Of a stretch of 56,362 nt of DNA, positions 43,095 through 51,224 are shown piece after piece. Source of the DNA: an uncultured Chloroflexota bacterium (GTDB lineage Bacteria > Chloroflexota > Anaerolineae > Aggregatilineales > Phototrophicaceae); the NCBI GenBank assembly GCA_937988705.1, contig CALKIA010000677.1, positions 1 to 56,362 of the forward strand, given 5' to 3'. The notes under the pieces were generated by a model. It was given only the letters and a program-made list of their open reading frames with translations. It made no database searches and was not told the DNA's origin. The translations under genes and the position numbers were made by a program. Each line of letters begins with the position of its first letter. The first letter of the stretch is position 1.

Positions 43095-43922
43095 GTGTCA
43101 CGACTCAATCGACTCCGCAGAGAAATCCCGCTGCAACTGGTCCTGTTGATTTTTGCGGTACCGACATTCTTTCCGGTGTTCGTGATGCTGTCGATTTCCG
43201 GGAAGGATTTCTTCCAATACGGACAGCAGCCGCTGCTGCCGACGCTGCCCTTCAACTTTAGCAATTATGAAGTGGCTTGGGCCTCGATGTCCTCGACCTA
43301 TTTCAACAACACCGTCATCATCGGGACGAGCGTCGCGGTGATTCTGATCTTCGCCTCGCTGACGTCGTTTGCGCTGGCGCGCTTCAGTTTCCCGGGGCGC
43401 AAAGTATTGTTCTATTTCGTGCTGGCGGTACTGGCCATTCCGCCGACCGTGATCCTCGTGCCGCTGTTCATGTTGATCGTGAATATGGGGCTGCTCAACA
43501 CGCGCTGGGCGGTCATTCTGCCCTACGCCGCCAGTCAGAGCTTTGCCATTCTGGTGTTCTACACCTTCTTTTCAACGCTGTCCAAAGAGATTTTTGAATC
43601 TGCCCAAATCGATGGGGCCGGTTTCTTTCAAATGTATATTCATCTGGGGCTGCCGCTGGCCCGTCCGATCATGAGTTCCATTGGCGTCTTCCTGATCTGG
43701 ATTCAGTGGAACGACTATATCTGGCCGAGTCTCGTGCTGTCGAACCCGGAACTCCAGACCGTCGCGCTCAAATTGGTGGTGTTTTATCTGGGGCGCGGTA
43801 TCCCCGAACCCGGTCAAGGCATGGCGGCTTCGGTGATCAGTTCGATCCCGCTGGTGATCCTGTTTCTGGTCAGCATGCGAACGTTTATTGCCGGTCTGAC
43901 AGCCGGTGCGGTTAAAGGGTGA
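43095..43922 (+). CDS. CUT1 sugar ABC transporter permease (MalG type)
   Basis: 275 residues starting with GTG 43095 behind GGAG, 13 bases after the partner permease. About six membrane segments are seen. The EAA loop is near residues 170-190 (ESAQIDGAGFFQMYIHLGLP), and the ending FIAGLTAGAVKG is diagnostic for this family. The rhamnosidase gene follows after 15 bases. Confidence 0.93.
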   Translation: MSRLNRLRREIPLQLVLLIFAVPTFFPVFVMLSISGKDFFQYGQQPLLPTLPFNFSNYEVAWASMSSTYFNNTVIIGTSVAVILIFASLTSFALARFSFPGRKVLFYFVLAVLAIPPTVILVPLFMLIVNMGLLNTRWAVILPYAASQSFAILVFYTFFSTLSKEIFESAQIDGAGFFQMYIHLGLPLARPIMSSIGVFLIWIQWNDYIWPSLVLSNPELQTVALKLVVFYLGRGIPEPGQGMAASVISSIPLVILFLVSMRTFIAGLTAGAVKG

Positions 43923-43937
43923 AGCCGGAGCAGCAAT

Positions 43938-46496
43938 ATGACTAAATTTCTCCGGCGTGCCGACTGGATCTGGCGGCGGCGCGGGTTGAGCACGCTGGCG
44001 TTTGGCACAGCGGCCCCGCTGCTAGCCGAGGAAGCGAATCGCTACGTCTACTTTCGCCAGCGAGTCGAAGTGACCGGTGAGATTGCTCAGGCATCCGCGC
44101 TGGTTTCAGCCGACGGGCGCTACCAACTCTTCGTCAACGGTCAGCGGATTGGACGTGGTCCAGCACGTTGTTCCCCGAACTGGCAGTACTTCGATGAATT
44201 TGATTTGACGCCCTATCTGCGCCCCGGCGTCAACGTGATCGCCGCGCTCGCTCACAGTTACGGCCGGCCGACCGCCTGGTATGAGCTGCCCGGGTGGGAA
44301 CACGTGCGCGCCTTTGGCTGCGGCGGGTTCTTTTTGCAGGGCGAGGTGATGACCGCACAAGGCGCGAATCTGCCCCTCGATACGGGTGATCATTGGCGCT
44401 GTCTGGACTCCAGTGCGTGGCAGCGCGATGTACCGGCCGGAAGCCTCGGCTTCATCGAGATCTACGATGCGCGGCTCGCCCCGGTGGGCTGGACAGAAGT
44501 GGACTTCGATGACTCTGATTGGGAGTATGCCGAGTGTTTGCGGGTCGCAGGGCGCAATTTTGCCGGGGATGTTATCCCGTTTCCGGTGATGATTCCGAGC
44601 GATATTCCCCGTCTGATCGAAGCGCCGCGCTGGGCGGAAGCGGTTGTGCGCGTGGCGGAGGTTGAAAACAGCACCTCAAATGTAAACGCGATTGCGCCGC
44701 TCTTCGAACAGGAGATGCTGGCGGATTTGCGCGCTTGCAGCGTTATTGACGCCGAACATCTGCTCCATGATGACAGCATCACCACCATCACCACCAGCGG
44801 CGCGCACAGCGTCAGCTTGGTGCTGGATTTTGGCGAAACGCAGCCGGGGCGCGTGCAGTTTGATCTGGAGGGTTCCGCCGGGACGATTATTGACTTCACC
44901 TACAGTGAACGCCTGCACGCGGACGGACGAGTCCACATGCATCAGGGCATCCCCGGTTTCGATGTACTGCCCGCTCACCGTTTGATTCTGCGTGAAGGTC
45001 GGCAGACATGGGAAGCCTTCGAGTTGAGCGGCTTCCGCTACTTGCAGGTGACAGTGCGCGGCTGTGATCGCCCGCTTCAGATTCACGCTGTGCGGCTCAA
45101 TTTCAGCACCTATCCCGTGCAGCCCGTCGGTGAGTTCACCTGTTCTGACGATCTGCTGAACCGGATCTGGCAGGTGGGGGCGAAAACACTGCGCCATTGT
45201 ATGCTTGACGGTTATGTCGACTGCCCGTCGCGTGAACAACGCCAGTGGCTGGATGCCTATGTTGATGCACTGATCAACTATGCCGCTTTTGGCGATGCCC
45301 GGTTGGCAGCGAAGATGCTGCGGCAGGTTGCCCAGTCACAGCAGGCGGACGGCATCACGATGATGGTCGCTCCGGGCGATTTCGCCGTCATGCGCTTCAC
45401 CAACATTCCCGATTTTTGTCTGTACTGGATACTGGCGATTGACGCCTATTTGGATTATGTGGGCGATCTGTCACTGGTCGATGAACTTTATCCCACCGTC
45501 GTCAAGGCGATTGGCTGGTTCGAGCGGCACTTGACCAGTGAGATGCTGCTAACAGATGTGCCGCATTGGGTATTCGTCGATTGGGCTGAAATTGACAAGC
45601 GGGGACAAGTGACCGCGCTGAATGCTCAGTTTGTGGCGGCGCTGCGCGTCGCCGCCCGCCTCGCGCGCCTGATGGACTCCCCCCGTGATCGCGTGCGGTT
45701 CGAGCAGCTAGAGCGAGTGATCAGCGCGGCGATCAACCAGCATTTGTGGGATGACAGCCGGGGGGCGTATGTTGACTGCCGTCACAATGATGTCCAGAGC
45801 AGCCGACTCAGCCAGCAGACGAATGCGGCGGTACTGGCCTATCAGGTTGCCCCGGCGGAACGCTGGTCACGGGTGTTTGACGTCATTCTTGACGATCAGC
45901 GGTTAGTCCTTACGCGCTTCGGCGCGGCGCAGGCCGAGTCGATTCTTTTCGACGAAGCCTTGCACGTCGTGTTGGCTCAACCCTTCACTATGCACTTTCT
46001 GCACCGGGCGTTATGCGCATCCGGGCGGCAGCAGACGATGCTCGACAACATCCGCCGCCGCTGGGGGATGCTGATAGAAGCGGGAGATCGCACCTTTCGT
46101 GAGTCTTGGCAAATCATCGACTTGACCAGCTTATGCCACGCCTGGGCGGGCACACCAACGTTTGATCTTTCGACCGAGATTCTGGGCGTCAAGCCACTTG
46201 CGCCCGGTTTCAGCCGCTTTCTCGTCGCACCGCATCCGGCAGATTTGTTGTGGGCACAGGGCGTCTTCCCGTCACCGCATGGGGAAATCGCGGTCGAGTG
46301 GCGCGTAACCGGCGCTCAATTCGACCTGACAGTCACCGTACCGCTGGGAACAGAGGCGCAAGTTTCCTTGCCAGAAGCAGATTGGGATGTCGTTCAGGTC
46401 AATGACCGAATGGCGCATCCCGGTACGCTCCTGCTGTCGATTCCTGGAACGTATCATGTGAGCGCGCGTCGATCACATTTCAGCGAGCTTGTCTAA
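43938..46496 (+). CDS. Alpha-L-rhamnosidase (GH78)
   Basis: 852 residues, ATG behind GGAG, no signal peptide. The N-terminal sugar-contact pattern is SALVSADGRYQLFVNGQRIG then RGPARCSPNWQYFDEF. The barrel begins near residue 395 (FTCSDDLLNRIWQVG). The acid loop DCPSREQRQWLDAY has the classic D-C-P-x-R-E with E433 as candidate general acid, but the usual W-T-G-D is shortened to W-L-D. The ending HAWAGTPTFDLSTEILGVKP and SPHGEIAVEW is canonical. It releases terminal alpha-L-rhamnose from glycans or glycosides in the cytoplasm. It is embedded between importer permeases and the M19-like gene. Confidence 0.88.
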   Translation: MTKFLRRADWIWRRRGLSTLAFGTAAPLLAEEANRYVYFRQRVEVTGEIAQASALVSADGRYQLFVNGQRIGRGPARCSPNWQYFDEFDLTPYLRPGVNVIAALAHSYGRPTAWYELPGWEHVRAFGCGGFFLQGEVMTAQGANLPLDTGDHWRCLDSSAWQRDVPAGSLGFIEIYDARLAPVGWTEVDFDDSDWEYAECLRVAGRNFAGDVIPFPVMIPSDIPRLIEAPRWAEAVVRVAEVENSTSNVNAIAPLFEQEMLADLRACSVIDAEHLLHDDSITTITTSGAHSVSLVLDFGETQPGRVQFDLEGSAGTIIDFTYSERLHADGRVHMHQGIPGFDVLPAHRLILREGRQTWEAFELSGFRYLQVTVRGCDRPLQIHAVRLNFSTYPVQPVGEFTCSDDLLNRIWQVGAKTLRHCMLDGYVDCPSREQRQWLDAYVDALINYAAFGDARLAAKMLRQVAQSQQADGITMMVAPGDFAVMRFTNIPDFCLYWILAIDAYLDYVGDLSLVDELYPTVVKAIGWFERHLTSEMLLTDVPHWVFVDWAEIDKRGQVTALNAQFVAALRVAARLARLMDSPRDRVRFEQLERVISAAINQHLWDDSRGAYVDCRHNDVQSSRLSQQTNAAVLAYQVAPAERWSRVFDVILDDQRLVLTRFGAAQAESILFDEALHVVLAQPFTMHFLHRALCASGRQQTMLDNIRRRWGMLIEAGDRTFRESWQIIDLTSLCHAWAGTPTFDLSTEILGVKPLAPGFSRFLVAPHPADLLWAQGVFPSPHGEIAVEWRVTGAQFDLTVTVPLGTEAQVSLPEADWDVVQVNDRMAHPGTLLLSIPGTYHVSARRSHFSELV

Positions 46497-46527
46497 CGGT
46501 ATTCAAGTCACACTGACGGAGCCTAGT

Positions 46528-47517
46528 ATGAATGCAGCACAACACCATCACAACAGCATCATTATTGACGGACTGAATGCTAGTTGGTTCCTGAGTGATT
46601 CCGTCATCGAGCGGATTCATCGCGGGAGGACAACCGCCGTCAATGCTACGATTGCTGCGTGGCATGACCCAGCGGCGACGCTCGACATGATCGGGCAGAT
46701 GTACTCCAAAATAGACCAGCACAGCGCCATTACGCTGCTAGTGCGGCGTGTAGAGGATATTCATGCCGCCAAGGCGGCTGGCAAGACCGGGTTTATTCTC
46801 GGTTTTCAGGATACCAATCCGATTGCGGACAAGCTGCATCTGCTGCGCGTCTATCATGAATTGGGTGTGCGGATCATCCAGCTCACTTACAACTTCGAGA
46901 ATCTCGTCGGCTTTGGGTGTCAAGCGCCGGAAGATCGTGGTTTGACCGAGTTTGGGCAGCAGGTCGTGTCGGAAATGAACCGCTTGGGCATCCTCATCGA
47001 TCTGTCACACTGTGGGGTGCGCACAACTTTGGAAGCGATTGAACACTCTGAGAAACCCGTCGCCATCACCCATAGCAACGCGGCGGCGCGTTTTCCTCAT
47101 CCGCGCAACAAAAGCGATGAAGCGATCAAGGCATGTGCCGGGCGCGGCGGCGTGATCGGCGCGGTGTCGTTCCCTGCCATGCTCACGTCCCATCTGCCCG
47201 CCACACTGGATGATTACGTGAACACAATTGATTATCTGGTCGAGGTGGCCGGGATTGATCACGTCGGGATCGGTCCCGACTTCATGGAAGAAATGCCAGC
47301 GGAGGTGGCGGCGGTCGTCCTCAAAGGCCTGCCGGTCGATATCGTCAACTTCATGCAGAACATTCCGCCCGTGCAAGAGTTCGCCTCGGCAGCGGACATG
47401 CCCAATGTCACTGCCCGACTGCTGGCGCGGGGCTACAGCGCCGCCGATACTCAGAAAATCATGGGCGGCAACTGGCTGCGTCTCTATAGCGAAGTGTGGG
47501 TGCCTACTAGCTACTGA
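46528..47517 (+). CDS. Membrane-dipeptidase family protein (peptidase M19), variant metal site
   Basis: 329 residues from ATG 46528, with GGAG upstream; a longer frame overlaps the GH78 end. The TIM-barrel dipeptidase pattern is present: GFQDTNPIAD, VRIIQLTYN, LIDLSHCG (metal His), VAITHSNAA (second metal His), HPRNKSDEAIK, VGIGPDF. However, the N-terminal H-x-D metal pair is replaced by L-x-A (IIDGLNASWF), and the bridging Glu position reads Gln (GFQD). Either a divergent active site or a different reaction is likely. There is no signal peptide. In this operon it could act on the peptide part of an imported glycopeptide (inference). Confidence 0.8.
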   Translation: MNAAQHHHNSIIIDGLNASWFLSDSVIERIHRGRTTAVNATIAAWHDPAATLDMIGQMYSKIDQHSAITLLVRRVEDIHAAKAAGKTGFILGFQDTNPIADKLHLLRVYHELGVRIIQLTYNFENLVGFGCQAPEDRGLTEFGQQVVSEMNRLGILIDLSHCGVRTTLEAIEHSEKPVAITHSNAAARFPHPRNKSDEAIKACAGRGGVIGAVSFPAMLTSHLPATLDDYVNTIDYLVEVAGIDHVGIGPDFMEEMPAEVAAVVLKGLPVDIVNFMQNIPPVQEFASAADMPNVTARLLARGYSAADTQKIMGGNWLRLYSEVWVPTSY

Positions 47518-47623
47518 GAGCGCAAGAATGCCGCTGGCTAGGCGGGTTGCAGCGGGTCAACTGGCACAGTCGATCCCTGAAATAGTAATGAAGTCTTGAT
47601 ATTCAAGAGCAGAGAGGAAATTT

Positions 47624-49042
47624 ATGATGCCGGACAATCCTATTCCCCAGACGATGGGGCAGCAGTTTGGTCGACGCTCCTGGGCGGAACCCTGGAAAAT
47701 CAAGATGGTCGAGCCAATCACCATGATTAGCCGGGATCAACGTGAGCAGGCACTGAAAGCCGCTGGTTACAACACCTTTCTGCTGCGCTCCGAAGATGTG
47801 TATATCGACCTGTTAACCGACAGCGGCACCAGCGCCATGAGCGATCGCCAATGGGCGGGAATCATGCTGGGCGATGAGGCTTACGCGGGCAGTCGAAACT
47901 ATTATCATCTGGAAGATGCTGTTCAGACCTATTATGGCTACCGCTATGTCGTGCCGACCCATCAGGGACGCGGAGCCGAACACCTGATCAGCCAGTCCGT
48001 CATCAAACGCGGGCAGTATGTACCGGGTAATATGTATTTCACAACAACTCGGCTTCACCAAGAATTGGCCGGGGGGATTTTCGTGGATGTCATCATTGAC
48101 GAAGCCCATGATCCCATCAATCCGCATCCTTTCAAAGGGAATGTGGATTTAGACAAGCTGGAAGGGCTCATCAAACGGGAAGGCGCCGAGAAGATCGCTT
48201 ACATCAGCCTGGCCGGCACGGTGAACATGGCCGGCGGGCAGCCGGTGAGCATGGCGAATGTCCGCGCTTTGCGGGAACTATGTGACCAGTACGGAATTCG
48301 CATTTATCTGGACGCGACGCGCATGGTCGAGAACTGTTTCTTCATTCAAGAGCGCGAAGCCGGGTACAGTAATCAGCCGATCGCGGCGATTCTGCGCGAG
48401 TTTTGCAGCTACACCGATGGCGCATGGATGAGTGCCAAAAAAGACAGTCTCGTGAATATCGGCGGCTGGCTGGCCGTGAACGATGAGGAAGTCGCCGACA
48501 TGGCGCGAAATATGGTGGTGATCTATGAAGGGTTGCACACGTATGGCGGCATGGCGGGGCGGGACATGGAAGCGCTGGCGATTGGCATTGCCGAATCGGT
48601 GGCGGATGATCATGTCCGGGCGCGGGTTGGGCAGGTGCGTTATCTGGGCGACCTCCTGACCGACTGGGGCATCCCGATCGTACAACCGATCGGCGGACAT
48701 GCGATCTTTTTGGATGCCAAGCAAATCTATGCCCACATTCCACAGGATCAATTCCCCGCACAGGTGTTAGCCTCCGAGCTGTATCTGGATACAGGCGTCC
48801 GCAGCATGGAGCGCGGCGTGGTCAGTGCGGGGCGCGACCCCAAGACTGGCGACCACCGTTATCCCGCACTCGAACTCACCCGTCTGACCATTCCGCGCCG
48901 GGTATATACACAAGCGCATATGGACGTGGTGGCCGAGTCGGTCAAGGCGGTTTACGATGCACGAGAGACAACGCGCGGACTGAAGATGGTTTATGAACCC
49001 AAGTATCTGCGGTTCTTCCAGGCACGGTTTGATCGACTATAG
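47624..49042 (+). CDS. tpl: Tyrosine phenol-lyase (beta-tyrosinase), PLP-dependent
   Basis: 472 residues behind AGAGAGG. It closely parallels characterised tyrosine phenol-lyases along its length: YNTFLLRSEDVYIDLLTDSG, MGDEAYAGS-like LGDEAYAGSRNYYHLE, PTHQGRGAE, NMYFTTTR, SMANVRALRE, SAKKD with PLP lysine K273, TGVRSMERG, LRFFQARFD. The Thr after F in MYFTTTR (T140) and the Arg in SMERG (R397) match tyrosine phenol-lyase rather than tryptophanase, which has Asp at the first place. About 16 extra N-terminal residues are present. It converts L-tyrosine to phenol, pyruvate and ammonia through 2-aminoacrylate. Confidence 0.88.
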   Translation: MMPDNPIPQTMGQQFGRRSWAEPWKIKMVEPITMISRDQREQALKAAGYNTFLLRSEDVYIDLLTDSGTSAMSDRQWAGIMLGDEAYAGSRNYYHLEDAVQTYYGYRYVVPTHQGRGAEHLISQSVIKRGQYVPGNMYFTTTRLHQELAGGIFVDVIIDEAHDPINPHPFKGNVDLDKLEGLIKREGAEKIAYISLAGTVNMAGGQPVSMANVRALRELCDQYGIRIYLDATRMVENCFFIQEREAGYSNQPIAAILREFCSYTDGAWMSAKKDSLVNIGGWLAVNDEEVADMARNMVVIYEGLHTYGGMAGRDMEALAIGIAESVADDHVRARVGQVRYLGDLLTDWGIPIVQPIGGHAIFLDAKQIYAHIPQDQFPAQVLASELYLDTGVRSMERGVVSAGRDPKTGDHRYPALELTRLTIPRRVYTQAHMDVVAESVKAVYDARETTRGLKMVYEPKYLRFFQARFDRL

Positions 49043-49114
49043 ATCAGGGCACGTGATTTTGGTGGACGCATACACCGAAACTCACCCTTATCGTGAACGG
49101 ATCGACTAGAAAAG

Positions 49115-49134
49115 TCGGCACGAAATTGTGCCGA
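49115..49134. terminator. Hairpin terminator after tpl
   Basis: Perfect 7-bp stem TCGGCAC / GTGCCGA (49115-49121 and 49128-49134) with a 6-base loop, 72 bases after the tpl stop. U-tract weak. Confidence 0.5.
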
Positions 49135-49162
49135 TTAGGTCATTACGCTGGATCATTCAAGG

Positions 49163-49198
49163 TATACCAGCAGTTGGGCTGGCCCAACCGCTGGTATA
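49163..49198. repeat. Long palindrome between tpl and the RidA gene
   Basis: TATACCAGC-A-GTTGGG-CTGG-CCCAAC-C-GCTGGTATA: 15 paired bases with one mismatch and a 4-base loop. No U-tract follows. It could be a terminator-like structure or a repeated extragenic palindrome. The whole gap 49043-49349 holds no convincing gene. Confidence 0.5.
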
Positions 49199-49349
49199 GG
49201 CTGGAATCTTCGCTAGGCACTGCGCACATCACAAAGGCAAACAGCCCATGACTGTCCCCCACGAAGAACGTATTCGCCTGGTGGCATTAGCGGATTGCTG
49301 GCAAAAATGACACGCTGGCAATGGAAACGACAAGGTAGGGCGTGAACAG

Positions 49350-49745
49350 ATGATCAAACACATTCAGACAGACCGAGCCCCTCTCCCGAAGGGGCCGTAT
49401 TCGCAAGGCGTGATCGCCATAGCGCCGCAATTGTATATCGCTGCGCAAGGCCCGTTCGATCCGGTTACCGGCGCTGTGGTGGGGACGACATTCAGCGAAC
49501 AGGCGGAGCGCGTATTCGCCAACATTCAGGCAATCGTAGAGGCAGCCGGTGCTTCTATGGCGGAGGTTGTCAAAGTAACCGTCTACCTCGCAGATGCCGC
49601 GAATTTCGCTGAAATGAACGAAATTTATCGGCGCTTTTTCCCAGCGCCATTTCCGGCTCGAACCCCGGTGCTGGGGCCGGTTTACCTCGCGCAGATCATG
49701 GCGGATGCAGTCGTAGCGCTGCGCCAGACAGACCACGAATCCTGA
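49350..49745 (+). CDS. RidA/YjgF/UK114-family enamine/imine deaminase
   Basis: 131 residues, the normal size for the family. Conserved stretches are PKGPYSQGVIA, FANIQAIVEAAGASMAEVVK, VTVYLADAANFAEMNEIYRR and the active-site Arg R104 (FPARTPV). The usual late V-E-I-E stretch is changed to MADAVVAL. RidA proteins hydrolyse reactive 2-aminoacrylate and related enamines made by PLP enzymes. Tyrosine phenol-lyase just upstream makes exactly such an intermediate, so a protective or accelerating role beside it is plausible. It may have its own promoter because two hairpins precede it. Confidence 0.9.
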   Translation: MIKHIQTDRAPLPKGPYSQGVIAIAPQLYIAAQGPFDPVTGAVVGTTFSEQAERVFANIQAIVEAAGASMAEVVKVTVYLADAANFAEMNEIYRRFFPAPFPARTPVLGPVYLAQIMADAVVALRQTDHES

Positions 49746-49913
49746 GCATTGGAGAGTGGCGGTTGTGCGGTCGTAAGGTTGCACTCGTACCTCGGTTCTT
49801 CGGCGCTGGAAATGATGTGCCGCACTTACACATGCGAAGTGGAAAAATCTCATCGGAAGAACGCTTTAAGGAGCATCTCGGTCGATCTGGGAGGAATGCG
49901 AAATTACGTTCAA

Positions 49914-50774
49914 TCACCCCAGTTCTCGACGGATACGTCCAGGATCAGCTCGCAAAATCAAGTCGATCGATAGCAAGGAAACCACCATCAAGATCAAACC
50001 CGGCAGCCCGATTTGACTGAAGATTGCCTCTTGATACGCTGACCAGATGCGATAGGACAAGGTATGAAAGCCTGTCGGGGCAAGCATGAGCCCAATCGGA
50101 AGTTCCTTCATGACCGCCAAAAAGACGAGCGCGCCACCGCTCAAAACGCCAGTGCGCGACAGCGGCAGCCGGAGGCGAACCAGCACCTGCCATCCGGTCG
50201 CCCCCAGCGACTCCGCCGTTTCGACTAACCGCCAATTGACCTCTCGAAAAGCGGTCGCGGTCGCGGTAATTGAAATCGGCAAAAAACGGAGTAAATAGGC
50301 GATGATGAGTATGGGCAGCGTTTGATAAAGTACGGGCAGAAACTGCGTGGTGAAAAAGACCGTCGCTAACCCGACGACAATCCCCGGCAGCGCGAAGGGC
50401 ACGAGCGGAAGTCGAGTCAATACACGGTTGATTCCAGAAGATGAACTCCGAACCAGCGCCGCAAGCGGGAGCGCGATGATCACGCTTAGCAGGGTGACTG
50501 CTCCGCTCAATCCGAGTGTATTCAGGGTGAACGTCAATGCGCTGTATTCGACTTGCCGCGCAGTAATTCGCGTGAACAACCAATGCAGCATGACTCCGAG
50601 AGGCGTACCAACCCCCAGCAGCACCACTGCACCGCAGAACACGAGCGCACCGATCCGCCAGCGCCCTAACGGCGTCAGCGCGGGTGCGTTGGGTGTTCCC
50701 GGCGTATCACTCACCATGCGTCGACTCATCCAGCGCTCGAGCACAAGCAGCAGGATGGTGATGGCGATCAGCCT
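49914..50774 (-). pseudogene. Truncated iron(III)/thiamine-type ABC permease, C-terminal half only
   Basis: A 276-residue frame from GTG 50744, open further only to a TGA at 50775-50777. It has about six membrane segments and the loop ETAESLGATGWQVLVRLRLP. LEVLERWMSRR-like sequence at the start (LLLVLERWMSRR) is the usual linker between the two halves of FbpB/ThiP-type permeases, which are over 500 residues with two permease domains. The whole first half is missing, there is no binding protein or ATPase beside it, and the break coincides with the CTTCAAGG repeat. It is probably non-functional. Confidence 0.7.
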
Positions 50775-50941
50775 TCAAGGGGATTGGGGGAGAGGCGAAA
50801 CTCCCCCGATCACCGAACAGCCAATCCAGTTGAGAGGTGCTTGAGTTTTCTATTCTGAGGAAACGCTATCGTGGTGGTGAATTCTAGGGTGCGCTCAGAG
50901 AGGCTGAATGGTTCGAGTCGTGTCCGATATTGCCACAATCT
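50773..50941. repeat. Dispersed repeat, copy 2 (CTTCAAGG element)
   Basis: CTTCAAGGGGATTGGGGGAG, hairpin GGGGGAG / CTCCCCC (50786-50792 and 50801-50807), ATCACCG, AGCCAA, AGGAAA and CACAATCT follow the order of copy 1 at 6403-6560. The remainder to 51178 contains a terminator at 50956-50983 and no gene. Confidence 0.55.
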
Positions 50942-50955
50942 AGGATACATCTCGA

Positions 50956-50983
50956 ACACCCGGCACTATCGCCGGGTGTTTCT
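50956..50983 (+). terminator. Rho-independent terminator
   Basis: Perfect 9-bp stem ACACCCGGC / GCCGGGTGT (50956-50964 and 50971-50979) with a 6-base loop, followed by TTCTGTTT. No plus-strand gene precedes it. As at 6584, it sits 15-25 bases after a CACAAT/TACAAT box. Confidence 0.8.
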
Positions 50984-51178
50984 GTTTAAGCAGGTTTTCC
51001 GCGCGCGTCCACGGTTTGAAAGGGGCTGTCGGCGTTGAAGTCGGCTCCGGCAATCATCAATCCAAGGCGCTTCATCTACTTGAGAGTCTCTTGCAGGTGC
51101 GGTTTGAGGTCGAAAGCATCATGCTGGTGGCCGGCTATTATTCTTTCTCAATTAAATTATCCGAATCAGTTCCATGTT

Positions 51179-51208
51179 ACAACGCCTCAAAACCATCTGA
51201 GGCGTTGT
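51179..51208 (-). terminator. Terminator of the GH3 operon
   Basis: Perfect 11-bp stem ACAACGCCTCA / TGAGGCGTTGT (51179-51189 and 51198-51208) with an 8-base loop, 17 bases downstream of the GH3 stop on the minus strand. Confidence 0.7.
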
Positions 51209-51224
51209 GCGGCATAGGAAGAAC

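Noticed and set aside
47624..49042. Tryptophanase as the identity of the PLP lyase
   Set aside because: The F-T-T-T-R and S-M-E-R-G motifs match tyrosine phenol-lyase; tryptophanase has Asp at the first Thr position.
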